A stretch of 64,000 bases of DNA from Frateuria soli. GTDB lineage: Bacteria; Pseudomonadota; Gammaproteobacteria; Xanthomonadales; Rhodanobacteraceae. The stretch lies in NCBI RefSeq assembly GCF_021117385.1, contig NZ_CP088252.1, forward strand, positions 1,674,001 through 1,738,000, written 5' to 3'. The translations under genes were made by a program, and so were the position numbers. This document shows positions 38,662 through 46,766 of this stretch, piece by piece (position 1 is the first letter of the stretch; each line of letters begins with the position of its first letter). The notes beneath the pieces are model-generated. The model was not told the origin of the DNA. It saw only the letters and a program-made list of their open reading frames with translations, and did not search any database.

Positions 38662-38890
38662 CGCCCCATCCACCGGCTCTAGGGGGCTCCGCGACTTGGG
38701 TTGTGACGTGCATGCCGTGCCATGTACTTGGCACGCGGGAAGCCATGAATGACACCTTTGGCGAGAGAGAAACGGCCAAGGCAATTTGGCCATTGTCCTC
38801 TAGGCGCGTCGCGATGCTGACTTCACCCGTCGGAGCATTGATGGCGCTCGCGAGTTCGAAGGCAGCCCGGTTGACTTCCTGGCTAGACAT
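38639..38890 (-). CDS. Small cargo protein coupled to the serine protease gene
   Basis: A predicted 83-residue protein whose ATG lies eight bases inside the end of the protease gene, so translation is likely coupled. An ATG at 38,899 is an alternative start. The sequence starts MSSQEVNRAAFELASAI and continues with alternating beta strands (GEVSIATRLEDNGQIALAV, VPSTWHGMHVTT) and a basic C-terminus. No family is recognised with confidence. Small alpha/beta modules of this kind accompany trypsin-like proteases in some proteins, so it could be a regulator, inhibitor or sensor. It overlaps the terminase-like gene tail-to-tail. Confidence 0.55.
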   Translation of the reverse strand: MSSQEVNRAAFELASAINAPTGEVSIATRLEDNGQIALAVSLSPKVSFMASRVPSTWHGMHVTTQVAEPPRAGGWGARSRQTD

Positions 38891-40094
38891 TGTGGCCATG
38901 CACCAATGTAACACCGAGCACGTCAAGGATCGGTTTAAGAGGAAGCATCAATGTTTTTCTGTGACCCGGCGCACTCGAATCCGGGCCGCCAGCGAACAGC
39001 AAACCGACCGAGGTTCTGCTGCCATCAATTTTTCGACAGACTATAAGGGACCCGGAATCCCCACCATCGGAGAAAATGTCTTGGTCGCCGTGGATTACAA
39101 AAACATTAGCAAAGTAAACCTGCCCCTGAAATCCGTAACTATTGGCATTAACACCGACACGAATGGGAATTAGCTCTTGACCAACAATAACTCCAGTCGT
39201 GTGCTCCGTGGTACGCCCTACTTTCTCGACGACCATTCCCACCATGGGGTCTTCGACTTGCCCCGGAGTGTCGTAGAAAGTCCGCTGCATGGATGAAACT
39301 CGCGCTTCATCCAGAATACGAAAAATGGCGGCATCTTGGTTTTCAAAGATGTTGACGTTCCCCTGGGTTCCCACGTGCATAGGAAGCGCCGCCGCATGCA
39401 AACCGATCGTGAAAGGAAACAGTCCGCCGGGCCCCACATCAAGCACTCCGGGAGCCAAGATTGGCAAGTCGGGCTCAGAGTGGCTGCAGGAGCCCGTTAC
39501 ATGGTTATTCGATAAACCAAAAATGCCGCCGGCCTGATCCCTGACAAGTGCACCGAGAGTGCCTGCTGACTCGGTGTTCCCCGGAGACACGGAGGAACCG
39601 CAGGCATATCGCAGTGTTCCTGCACTGCTGACAACCGCATAAGTTGCAGCTTGCGCAGTCGCCGGAATCTGCGAGAGATCTTCGACATGACCCAGCGGAT
39701 ATTCAATTTCGCAGCCGTTAATGTAGTTTGGCAGGTGCTTCGCTTCGGTCTTGGTCACCTTTCGACGCGTATAAATCAAGACCTTTTTATCTGCATCATT
39801 AAAAACAATTGACGTGATGCCCTTCGTCCTAAGGAAGGCCTCTTGCGCCTCGTTAAAGACAGCAACATCAACGCCAACTAACACGGCGTTTTCAACCGCC
39901 TGAGGAAGGGCTTGGCAAATGTTCTTTTCAACAGCCCAGCGGCGCACCGAGCTTGCGACTTCGTGGGCAGTCATTGGCTGAGGCGGTGCAAACTGGGTCG
40001 CCACGATGGTGGCCTCGCCCAATGAGTCCATGCCGCCTTCGGTAGAGCCGGCCGTTGGGAGGGTGCCGGTTGCACCCGATTGCGAGCTAGTCAT
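38883..40094 (-). CDS. Trypsin-fold serine protease, island cargo
   Basis: A 403-residue protein with a chymotrypsin-like domain in its second half. The triad reads His198 in LSNNHVTG, Asp254 in NQDAAIF and Ser347 in DGGDSGSLIV. The first 150 residues contain a separate alpha/beta module (VLVGVDVAVFNEAQEAFL, SIVFNDADKKVLIYTRR) of unknown role. No signal peptide is evident, so it probably acts in the cytoplasm. The pattern recalls NAL1-like bacterial S1 peptidases. The gene is AT-richer than its surroundings and runs against the rest of the island. GGGGG lies four bases before the ATG. Substrate unknown; a defence role is only inferred. Confidence 0.85.
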   Translation of the reverse strand: MTSSQSGATGTLPTAGSTEGGMDSLGEATIVATQFAPPQPMTAHEVASSVRRWAVEKNICQALPQAVENAVLVGVDVAVFNEAQEAFLRTKGITSIVFNDADKKVLIYTRRKVTKTEAKHLPNYINGCEIEYPLGHVEDLSQIPATAQAATYAVVSSAGTLRYACGSSVSPGNTESAGTLGALVRDQAGGIFGLSNNHVTGSCSHSEPDLPILAPGVLDVGPGGLFPFTIGLHAAALPMHVGTQGNVNIFENQDAAIFRILDEARVSSMQRTFYDTPGQVEDPMVGMVVEKVGRTTEHTTGVIVGQELIPIRVGVNANSYGFQGQVYFANVFVIHGDQDIFSDGGDSGSLIVCRKIDGSRTSVGLLFAGGPDSSAPGHRKTLMLPLKPILDVLGVTLVHGHNV

Positions 40095-40142
40095 TGATCC
40101 CCCTGTTCCCTTCTAACCACCGGTCTACGCCGGCGGGTCCAT

Positions 40143-40159
40143 GTGTTCGATTAGAACAC
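40143..40159. promoter_or_regulatory. Palindromic operator candidate upstream of protease gene
   Basis: GTGTTCGATTAGAACAC is a perfect inverted repeat (GTGTTC, five-base spacer, GAACAC), 49 bases before the protease start. It looks like a repressor or activator site. Between it and the tRNA lies a 90-base AT-rich segment, including TTGATATAAT on the plus strand at 40,211-40,220, likely to hold the promoter. Confidence 0.55.
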
Positions 40160-40179
40160 TAGAGGCGACGCGCCTAAAC

Positions 40180-40191
40180 TGGTAACAAAAG
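40180..40191. promoter_or_regulatory. GGTAAC-type motif near right end of island
   Basis: TGGTAACAAAAG resembles the sites before int and alpA (TGGGTAACCAAAG, TGGGTAACCGAAG). It is about 60 bases from the right core. Together with the left-end copy it is placed as an integrase arm-type site would be. Confidence 0.4.
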
Positions 40192-40251
40192 ATGGTTCGG
40201 AGACAACCCTTTGATATAATTTGTGCACAATCAAGCACTTACGGATGTTAG

Positions 40252-40265
40252 TGGCGGAGAGAGTG
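40252..40265. repeat. Right attachment site copy (attR core) within tRNA-Ser
   Basis: TGGCGGAGAGAGTG equals the last 14 bases of the tRNA gene including CCA, and equals the sequence at 30,147-30,160. Integration at a tRNA 3' end that preserves the gene is the usual strategy of P4-type integrases. Confidence 0.8.
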
Positions 40266-40341
40266 GGATTCGAACCCACGGAAGGTTTGACCCTTCGCCG
40301 GTTTTCAAGACCGGTGCCTTAAACCGCTCGGCCATCTCTCC
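40252..40341 (-). tRNA. serT: tRNA-Ser (anticodon TGA)
   Basis: A 90-base gene with CCA encoded. The 5' end is GGAGAGATGGCCGAG, the acceptor stem pairs GGAGAGA with TCTCTCC, the anticodon stem is CCGGT/ACCGG with loop CTTGAAA (anticodon TGA at 40,307-40,305), a long variable arm GAAGGGTCAAACCTTC follows, and the T-loop is GTGGGTTCGAATCCCAC. A long variable arm is typical of tRNA-Ser. It lies 27 bases downstream of serS on the same strand. Its 3' end is the right attachment core of the island and remains intact. Confidence 0.97.
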
Positions 40342-40368
40342 GTTGGACTTGGCGATGCGTTGTGCGCC

Positions 40369-41682
<1,314 letters not shown>

Positions 41683-41766
41683 TTATCGCCGTGGAGACCA
41701 CGCGCTAGCAACGCGGACCAACTTCCGGATGCCCGCAGAAGCCCCCTGCGACGGGCGGAGGCTCGG

Positions 41767-42342
41767 TCAGGCAGGCCTGCGTTCGCGGCGCCCGATCCAC
41801 CACGCCATCGCGGCGCCGGCGAGCAGCCAACCGATCAGCTGTTCGACGAGCGCCGCCGCCGTAAAGCTGGCCGGGAACCGGTACCAGTTCCAGTACGGCA
41901 CCATGGTGCTCAGCCAGGCGAACACCGCCGCCGCACCGGCCAGGCCGAGGCGCCGGCCAAGCCCCAGGCCAGGCACGCTCATCAGGATCGCCAGCACGAG
42001 CGCGGCAAGCGTGTCGCCCACCCACTGCGTGGCCAGCTGTGGGCCCATGCGGGTCATATCGTCGCCTTGCGGCAGGTAGACCACCCAGGCGTATGGCCCG
42101 GCGCTGGCCTTGGCCCCGTAGGCCTTGACGGCGGCCTCGTCGCCCATCGCCTCCGGTTCGAGCCAGGGCAGGATGTAGACCCCCGGCTCCTTCCCCAGTC
42201 CCTCGTGCAGGCTGGCCAGAACCACGTCCTCGTGGGTCGGCGGATGGATGCCCGGGTTGCCCAGGCCGAGCGCCATGTGCGCCAGAGCGCCCCAGATGAA
42301 CATCACGATCCCGCCGATCAGTGCCGCGATCAGGATACGCAT
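41767..42342 (-). CDS. Hypothetical inner-membrane protein, 191 residues
   Basis: A protein with four likely transmembrane helices: an N-terminal one (LIAALIGGIVMFIWGALAHM), two around residues 105-150 and one near the C-terminus (LIGWLLAGAAMAWWIG). A soluble loop of about 70 residues (WLEPEAMGDEAAVKAYG) lies between the first two and is probably periplasmic. No family recognised with confidence. It lies between rarA and serS on the same strand. Confidence 0.7.
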   Translation of the reverse strand: MRILIAALIGGIVMFIWGALAHMALGLGNPGIHPPTHEDVVLASLHEGLGKEPGVYILPWLEPEAMGDEAAVKAYGAKASAGPYAWVVYLPQGDDMTRMGPQLATQWVGDTLAALVLAILMSVPGLGLGRRLGLAGAAAVFAWLSTMVPYWNWYRFPASFTAAALVEQLIGWLLAGAAMAWWIGRRERRPA

Positions 42343-42419
42343 GGTGCTCCCCTCCCCGGTGGACGGCTGACTCTAGGGAGGCAGCGGGTAAGAGATCAAG
42401 CGCCGTGGAGCCCCCGCCG

Positions 42420-43754
42420 CTACTTGTCGCGGGCCTGGCGGCGGGCCTCGCGCAGGGCGAGCAGCTTTTCGCGCAGCTTCTGCTCGAGACCGCGGTCGAC
42501 CGGCTCGTAGAACACGGTTCCGTCGAGCGCCTCCGGCAGGCATTGCTGACCCAGCGCGACGCCGCCGGCGGCATCGTGGTCGTACTGGTAGCCCTTGCCG
42601 TAGCCCAGGCCCTTCATGAGCTTGGTGGGAGCGTTGCGCAGGTGCATGGGAACCTCGAGCGTGCCGGTTTCACGCACTGCGGCCCGGGCCTTGTTGTAAG
42701 CCATGTATGCGGCGTTGCTCTTGGGCGCGATCGCCAGCCAGATGGCCAGTTGCGCCAGGCCCAGTTCGCCCTCGGGGCTGCCCAGGCGCTCATAGGTGTC
42801 CCAGGCGTCCAGCGCCATGCGCCACGCCCGCGGCTCGGCCAGCCCGACGTCCTCGACCGCCATGCGGGTCATGCGCCGTGCCAGGTAGAGCGGATCGCAG
42901 CCACCGTCGAGCATGCGGCAGAGCCAGTACACGGCCGCGTCCGGGTCGGACGAGCGCACCGATTTGTGCAGCGCCGAGATCTGGTCGTAGAACTGCTCGC
43001 CGCCCTTGTCGAAGCGGCGCGTGCGGTCGGCCAGCACCTGGGTCAGGGTGGCTTCGTCGATGCGACCGTCGTCGGCCAGCTCCGCGGCGATCTCCAGCAG
43101 CGTGAGCGCACGGCGCACGTCGCCGTCGGCGGCCTGGGCGATCAGCTTCAGGGAATCGGCGTCGATCCGCAGCTGCAGCCGGCCGAGGCCGCGCTCGTCG
43201 TCGGCGAGCGCACGCTCGAGCGCGGCCACGATGGACTCGGCCGACACCGCCTCCAGCACGTGCACGCGGCAGCGCGACAGCAGCGCGGAGTTGAGCTCGA
43301 ACGAGGGGTTCTCGGTAGTGGCGCCGACGAACACGATCACGCCCCGTTCGATGTGCGGCAAAAAAGCATCCTGCTGCGCCTTGTTGAAGCGGTGCACCTC
43401 GTCCACGAACAGCACGGTGCGACGCCCCTGGGCGAAGTTGACCTCGGCCTCGGCCAGCGCCTTGCGCACGTCCGGCAGACCGGAGAGTACGGCCGAGATG
43501 GCGCGGAAATCGGCATCCGCGTAGCGCGCCACCAATAGCGCCAGCGTGGTCTTGCCGCAGCCCGGCGGGCCCCACAGCACCATCGAATGCACCCTGCCCG
43601 CCTCCAGCGCGCGCCGCAGCGGCGAGTCGCCCGCGGTCAGGCGCGGCTGGCCGACGATCTCGTCGAAGCTGCGCGGGCGCATGCGCTCGGCCAGCGGCTT
43701 GAGCGCGTCGGAGTCGGCTTCGGGAAACAGCCCGGGGGAGCGAGGCGATGGCAT
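42420..43754 (-). CDS. rarA: Replication-associated recombination protein A (AAA+ ATPase)
   Basis: RarA (MgsA/WRNIP1 family) acts at stalled replication forks. The 444-residue protein has LAERMRPRSFDEIVGQ, Walker A LWGPPGCGKTTLA near residue 59, Walker B TVLFVDEVHRFNK, sensor GATTENPSFELN and the C-terminal helical tetramerisation domain (ISALHKSVRSSDPDAAVYWL, then NAYMAYNKA-like sequence). The start is MPSPRS at 43,754; an upstream opening is not conserved. It is divergent from the ECF sigma gene. Confidence 0.96.
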   Translation of the reverse strand: MPSPRSPGLFPEADSDALKPLAERMRPRSFDEIVGQPRLTAGDSPLRRALEAGRVHSMVLWGPPGCGKTTLALLVARYADADFRAISAVLSGLPDVRKALAEAEVNFAQGRRTVLFVDEVHRFNKAQQDAFLPHIERGVIVFVGATTENPSFELNSALLSRCRVHVLEAVSAESIVAALERALADDERGLGRLQLRIDADSLKLIAQAADGDVRRALTLLEIAAELADDGRIDEATLTQVLADRTRRFDKGGEQFYDQISALHKSVRSSDPDAAVYWLCRMLDGGCDPLYLARRMTRMAVEDVGLAEPRAWRMALDAWDTYERLGSPEGELGLAQLAIWLAIAPKSNAAYMAYNKARAAVRETGTLEVPMHLRNAPTKLMKGLGYGKGYQYDHDAAGGVALGQQCLPEALDGTVFYEPVDRGLEQKLREKLLALREARRQARDK

Positions 43755-43863
43755 CGGGGCATGATAGACAGTCGCCGGCGTCGCTGCATGGCGAGCGAAA
43801 GTTTCCGTCCGCCGCCGCAACTCTGGAGAGAGAGCCCATGCGGGCATGACTTTGAGAGGCCCG

Positions 43864-44376
43864 ATGCCGAGCCAGCACACCAGCCAACTGACGACGCGCT
43901 TCGAGGCCCTGCTGCGAGCCAACTACGGCCGCCTGCAACGGATCGCGCGCAGCTATGCGCCGCCGGGTGAGCACGAGGACCTGCTGCAGGAAATTCTGGC
44001 GCAGATGTGGCGCAGCCTGCCCGGCTTCGACGATCGCGCGCCGGCGGCGGCGTGGGTCTACCGGATCGCGCTGAACACGGCGCTGGGCCAGTTGCGCAAG
44101 CGCTACAGCCGGCCAGCCCTGCACGCGATGGACGACGAAAGGCTGCTGGTCATGGCGCCCGCAAGCATCGGCGACCCGCGCGATCCGGACGCTCTGCTGG
44201 ATGCCTTCCTGGGCCGCCTCGGTCCGATCGACCGCGCAGTACTGATGCTCGCCCTGGACGACCAGTCCTACGCCGAGATCGCCCGTATCACGGGATTGAA
44301 CCCCAATGCCGTGGGGATCCGCCTCAATCGCATCAAGCAGCGCTTCCAACACGATTACATCGAGGAATACCCGTGA
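43864..44376 (+). CDS. ECF-subfamily RNA polymerase sigma factor
   Basis: A 170-residue group 4 sigma factor. Region 2 includes YGRLQRIARSYAPPGEHEDLLQ and ILAQMWRSLPGF; region 4 includes YAEIARITGLNPNAVGIRLN, the -35-binding helix-turn-helix. GAGAGG five bases before the ATG at 43,864 favours this start over 43,846. Its stop overlaps the following membrane gene by GTGA, and that gene is a good candidate for its regulator. The signal sensed is unknown. Confidence 0.92.
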   Translation: MPSQHTSQLTTRFEALLRANYGRLQRIARSYAPPGEHEDLLQEILAQMWRSLPGFDDRAPAAAWVYRIALNTALGQLRKRYSRPALHAMDDERLLVMAPASIGDPRDPDALLDAFLGRLGPIDRAVLMLALDDQSYAEIARITGLNPNAVGIRLNRIKQRFQHDYIEEYP

Positions 44377-44990
44377 ACACCGACCGCCTGAAGCAGGCAT
44401 GGAATGCCAGCATTTCCAACCCGCCGACCGAAGCAACGCTGGATTCGTTGATCATGCAGGCGAAGACGCGCGCGCGCGGCTATCGGAGCGAGGTACTGAA
44501 AAGGACATTCTTCGGTGCAACCGTCTTTTGCCTTGCGCTGGCCATGCTGGTGATGGTCTGGTTGCTGCCGGGCCCGGAAATCTGGCTGGGCATGCGCGTC
44601 GCCATGTTGCTGTGGGGGATCGGACTGATCGCCTGCGTCGTGGGGTTGTGGCCGCTGCGCGTATCGCGCCTGAACGCAGGCGACGCGCCGCTTCAGTCCT
44701 ACCTGCAGGCGTGCCTGGAACACGTGCAACGGGAGATCGCGTACCAACGCTCGCTGCGCTGGCGATGGTGGGCACCCTTCGGCATCGGACTGGCGAGCGC
44801 GATCGCGCAGCGCCTGTCGCCGCAGCCGGACATCAGCTGGCTGTTGGGTTTGTTCGCCTTGCTGGCCAGTGGTTGGGGCTTCGTGCACGCGCCCCGCTCG
44901 TGGCCCGAACGACTGCGCGCGGAGGAAGCCGGTTTGCGGGATCTGCTCGACCGAACGCGCGCGGTGGCCCGGGAAGGCGGAGGTCCATGA
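44373..44990 (+). CDS. Membrane protein coupled to ECF sigma, putative anti-sigma factor
   Basis: A 205-residue protein with a GTG start overlapping the sigma stop by four bases. The N-terminal 45 residues are cytoplasmic and helical (RLKQAWNASI), then two close transmembrane helices (ATVFCLALAMLVMVWLL and MLLWGIGLIACVVGLW), a central linker and two more helices (WAPFGIGLASAIA, ISWLLGLFALLASG). A zinc-binding HxxxCxxC anti-sigma motif is not seen. Position and coupling suggest that it holds the sigma factor at the membrane; this is inference. Confidence 0.75.
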   Translation: MNTDRLKQAWNASISNPPTEATLDSLIMQAKTRARGYRSEVLKRTFFGATVFCLALAMLVMVWLLPGPEIWLGMRVAMLLWGIGLIACVVGLWPLRVSRLNAGDAPLQSYLQACLEHVQREIAYQRSLRWRWWAPFGIGLASAIAQRLSPQPDISWLLGLFALLASGWGFVHAPRSWPERLRAEEAGLRDLLDRTRAVAREGGGP

Positions 44991-45118
44991 GCTTGCGCGC
45001 CTTCCGGTAGCGCTGGTGCTCCTCGCGATGCCAGCCCGGTCCTGGTTGCGGTGGTCGATGATGGACCAGGTCACCGCGCGCCGAACGGGCCATGCAGGCA
45101 CGCATCGGTCCCTGATGC

Positions 45119-45805
45119 TCACGCGCTGCCGGTGGGTGCCCCATCGTTGAACTGACGGTAGAGGCCATAGCCCAGGCCACACAGTCCGGTGAGCGTGGCC
45201 GGGATCAGCAGGCTGCGTTCGCGCAGGTGTTCGAACAGCAGGGCACCGGCGACGCCGCCCAGCATGAAACTGCCGATCACCAGCAGGCAGACGCGCACGC
45301 GCAGCATGTCCACGTCGAGCCCGCGCAGGCGGTGCCCCAGGTAGATCCCCAGGTCGGTGAACATGCCCGAGACGTGGGTGGTACGGAACACGGCGCCGCT
45401 GTAGGCGCTGACCATGCCGTTCTGCAGGCCGCAGGCCATCGAGGCCAGCCACAGGCCCGTCGACCATTCCCGCTCCAGCAGCGGCACCGCCACGAACAGC
45501 AGCAGCGATTCGAGGACCAGGGCCACGCCGTAGGGCCGGCCGAGCTTGAGTGTGCTTTTCTGCACGATCGCGCCGCTGGCCATGGCGCCGACGACGAAGG
45601 CCAGCAGCGACAACGCCCAGTGCAGCGCCTCGCCGCCGTCGCCGGTACCAAGGGAGATACCCAGCAGCGTGGTCGAGCCGGTCAGGTTGCTGATCGACTG
45701 GTGGCGGAAGCCCATGTAGCCTGCGGCATTGACCAGCCCGGCGATGAACGCGAGCACGCCACCGCCCACCCACGCCCAGCGCGGCAGCTGGCGCAACACG
45801 GGCAT
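45119..45805 (-). CDS. DUF1275 (YoaK-like) membrane protein
   Basis: A 228-residue integral membrane protein with about six helices. The first helix has LAFIAGLVNAAGYMGF, followed by SISNLTGSTTLLGISLG; later GLQNGMVSAYSGAVFRTTHVSG matches the conserved second half of DUF1275. Function of the family is not established. It starts seven bases after the lolA stop on the same strand, so the two are probably co-transcribed. Confidence 0.88.
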   Translation of the reverse strand: MPVLRQLPRWAWVGGGVLAFIAGLVNAAGYMGFRHQSISNLTGSTTLLGISLGTGDGGEALHWALSLLAFVVGAMASGAIVQKSTLKLGRPYGVALVLESLLLFVAVPLLEREWSTGLWLASMACGLQNGMVSAYSGAVFRTTHVSGMFTDLGIYLGHRLRGLDVDMLRVRVCLLVIGSFMLGGVAGALLFEHLRERSLLIPATLTGLCGLGYGLYRQFNDGAPTGSA

Positions 45806-45812
45806 GGCCGGA

Positions 45813-46475
45813 TCAGTCCTTCAGCGGACGGGTGGTCATCACCGGCAGATCGCCGATCACGTCGGCGCCCGGCGGCGGAGTGAAGTTGAAGGTCGAGGGG
45901 GGCAGCTCGACGTTGCGCTGCCAGTCGGAGAAGCGGATATCGGTGATCGCGCCGAGCTGGTCGCGGAACATCATGCGCTTGAGGCCCTGCGCATCGAAAC
46001 CCAGGTCCGCGTAGTCGAACTGCGGATCCTTGGCCTTCGAACTCAGGCGCAGCCAGGCGAGGCCATCGTGTTCGCCACGCTCGGTGACGGCGAAGTCCCG
46101 GTCGAGCTGCTTGAGATCCGTGATGACGGTAAGCGGGCTGTGGGCCTCTTCCGTGCTCTGCACGCGCACGGTCACCTGTTCCAGCTCGGGGTCGTACAAC
46201 CACACGCGACTGCCATCGGCCACGATGGTCTGCCTGTACGGTTCGAGCGTATCCCAGCGGAACTGGCGCGGGGCTTCCAGCGCGAGCGTGCCCGAACTGG
46301 TCTTGGCACCGTGCCCGCTGGCGTCGGTGAGGGTCTGGGTGAAACGGCCCTTGAGCGAATGCAGGTTGGTGGCAAAGGCATCCAGGCGCTGGCGCGCGGG
46401 ACCGCTGGCGGCCTGGGCCAAACCCGCAAGGGAGAGCGCGAGCGCGACGAGAAGGGTAACGGCGAAGCGGTTCAT
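45813..46475 (-). CDS. lolA: Outer-membrane lipoprotein carrier protein LolA
   Basis: LolA carries lipoproteins across the periplasm from LolCDE to LolB. The 220-residue precursor has a signal peptide (VTLLVALALSLAGLAQA), then ATNLHSLKGRFTQTL, GTLALEAPRQFRWDTLEPY and VWLYDPELEQVTV, the usual beta-sheet sequence of LolA. It lies downstream of ftsK, the classical gammaproteobacterial order, but a 291-base spacer with a REP element separates them. Confidence 0.93.
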   Translation of the reverse strand: MNRFAVTLLVALALSLAGLAQAASGPARQRLDAFATNLHSLKGRFTQTLTDASGHGAKTSSGTLALEAPRQFRWDTLEPYRQTIVADGSRVWLYDPELEQVTVRVQSTEEAHSPLTVITDLKQLDRDFAVTERGEHDGLAWLRLSSKAKDPQFDYADLGFDAQGLKRMMFRDQLGAITDIRFSDWQRNVELPPSTFNFTPPPGADVIGDLPVMTTRPLKD

Positions 46476-46596
46476 GGAAGCCCTGTTCCTTGAGACATGC
46501 AGGGGAATTCTGGGAGGCGGCGGCTTAATCGCGCCTCAAGGTGATTGTAAGGGCGCGGGAGCATCGCGGCTGCAGAGGTGATTTGCCGCAAGAGCG

Positions 46597-46632
46597 CCCC
46601 CTCATCCGGCCTCTCCCCGGCGGGAGAGGGAG
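46597..46632. repeat. REP-like hairpin (CCTCTCCC family), single copy
   Basis: CCTCTCCCCGGCGGGAGAGGG at 46,610-46,630 forms a near-perfect stem. It belongs to the same family as the doublet at 10,687. The 291-base spacer between ftsK and lolA holds only this element and no gene. Confidence 0.75.
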
Positions 46633-46766
46633 CGGCTCGCGAGCCTGGCGCGTGCGCATCGCCTGGAGCGCTTACCACCGGAGCGAAGGGCGGGAGAGCG
46701 CATTCGCAGGGCAAGCCGCATCCGTGCGCTCGACGCCACCTTCCCATCCAGACGCAATGCAGCACG

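Larger units (their letters stand above)
30147..40265. mobile_element. Integrated phage-satellite-like island in tRNA-Ser(UGA)
   Basis: About 10.1 kb bounded by the direct repeat TGGCGGAGAGAGTG at 30,147-30,160 and 40,252-40,265. The right copy is the 3' end, with CCA, of tRNA-Ser. From left to right it holds a tyrosine integrase, small coupled genes, an AlpA-like protein, a primase-helicase, a HTH protein, HK97-type prohead protease, major capsid protein and a small-terminase-like gene, then an oppositely oriented protease module. No portal, large terminase, tail, lysis or repressor gene is visible. This set fits a capsid-carrying phage-inducible chromosomal island better than a complete prophage; a decayed prophage is the alternative. 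Confidence 0.85.

Noticed and set aside
38703-39173. A plus-strand frame of 156 codons opposite the cargo genes
   Set aside because: It is antisense to the protease with its conserved triad and to the coupled small gene, and has no ribosome site.
44987-45010. An ATG overlapping the putative anti-sigma stop
   Set aside because: The frame encodes only seven residues before a stop, so it is not a credible gene.
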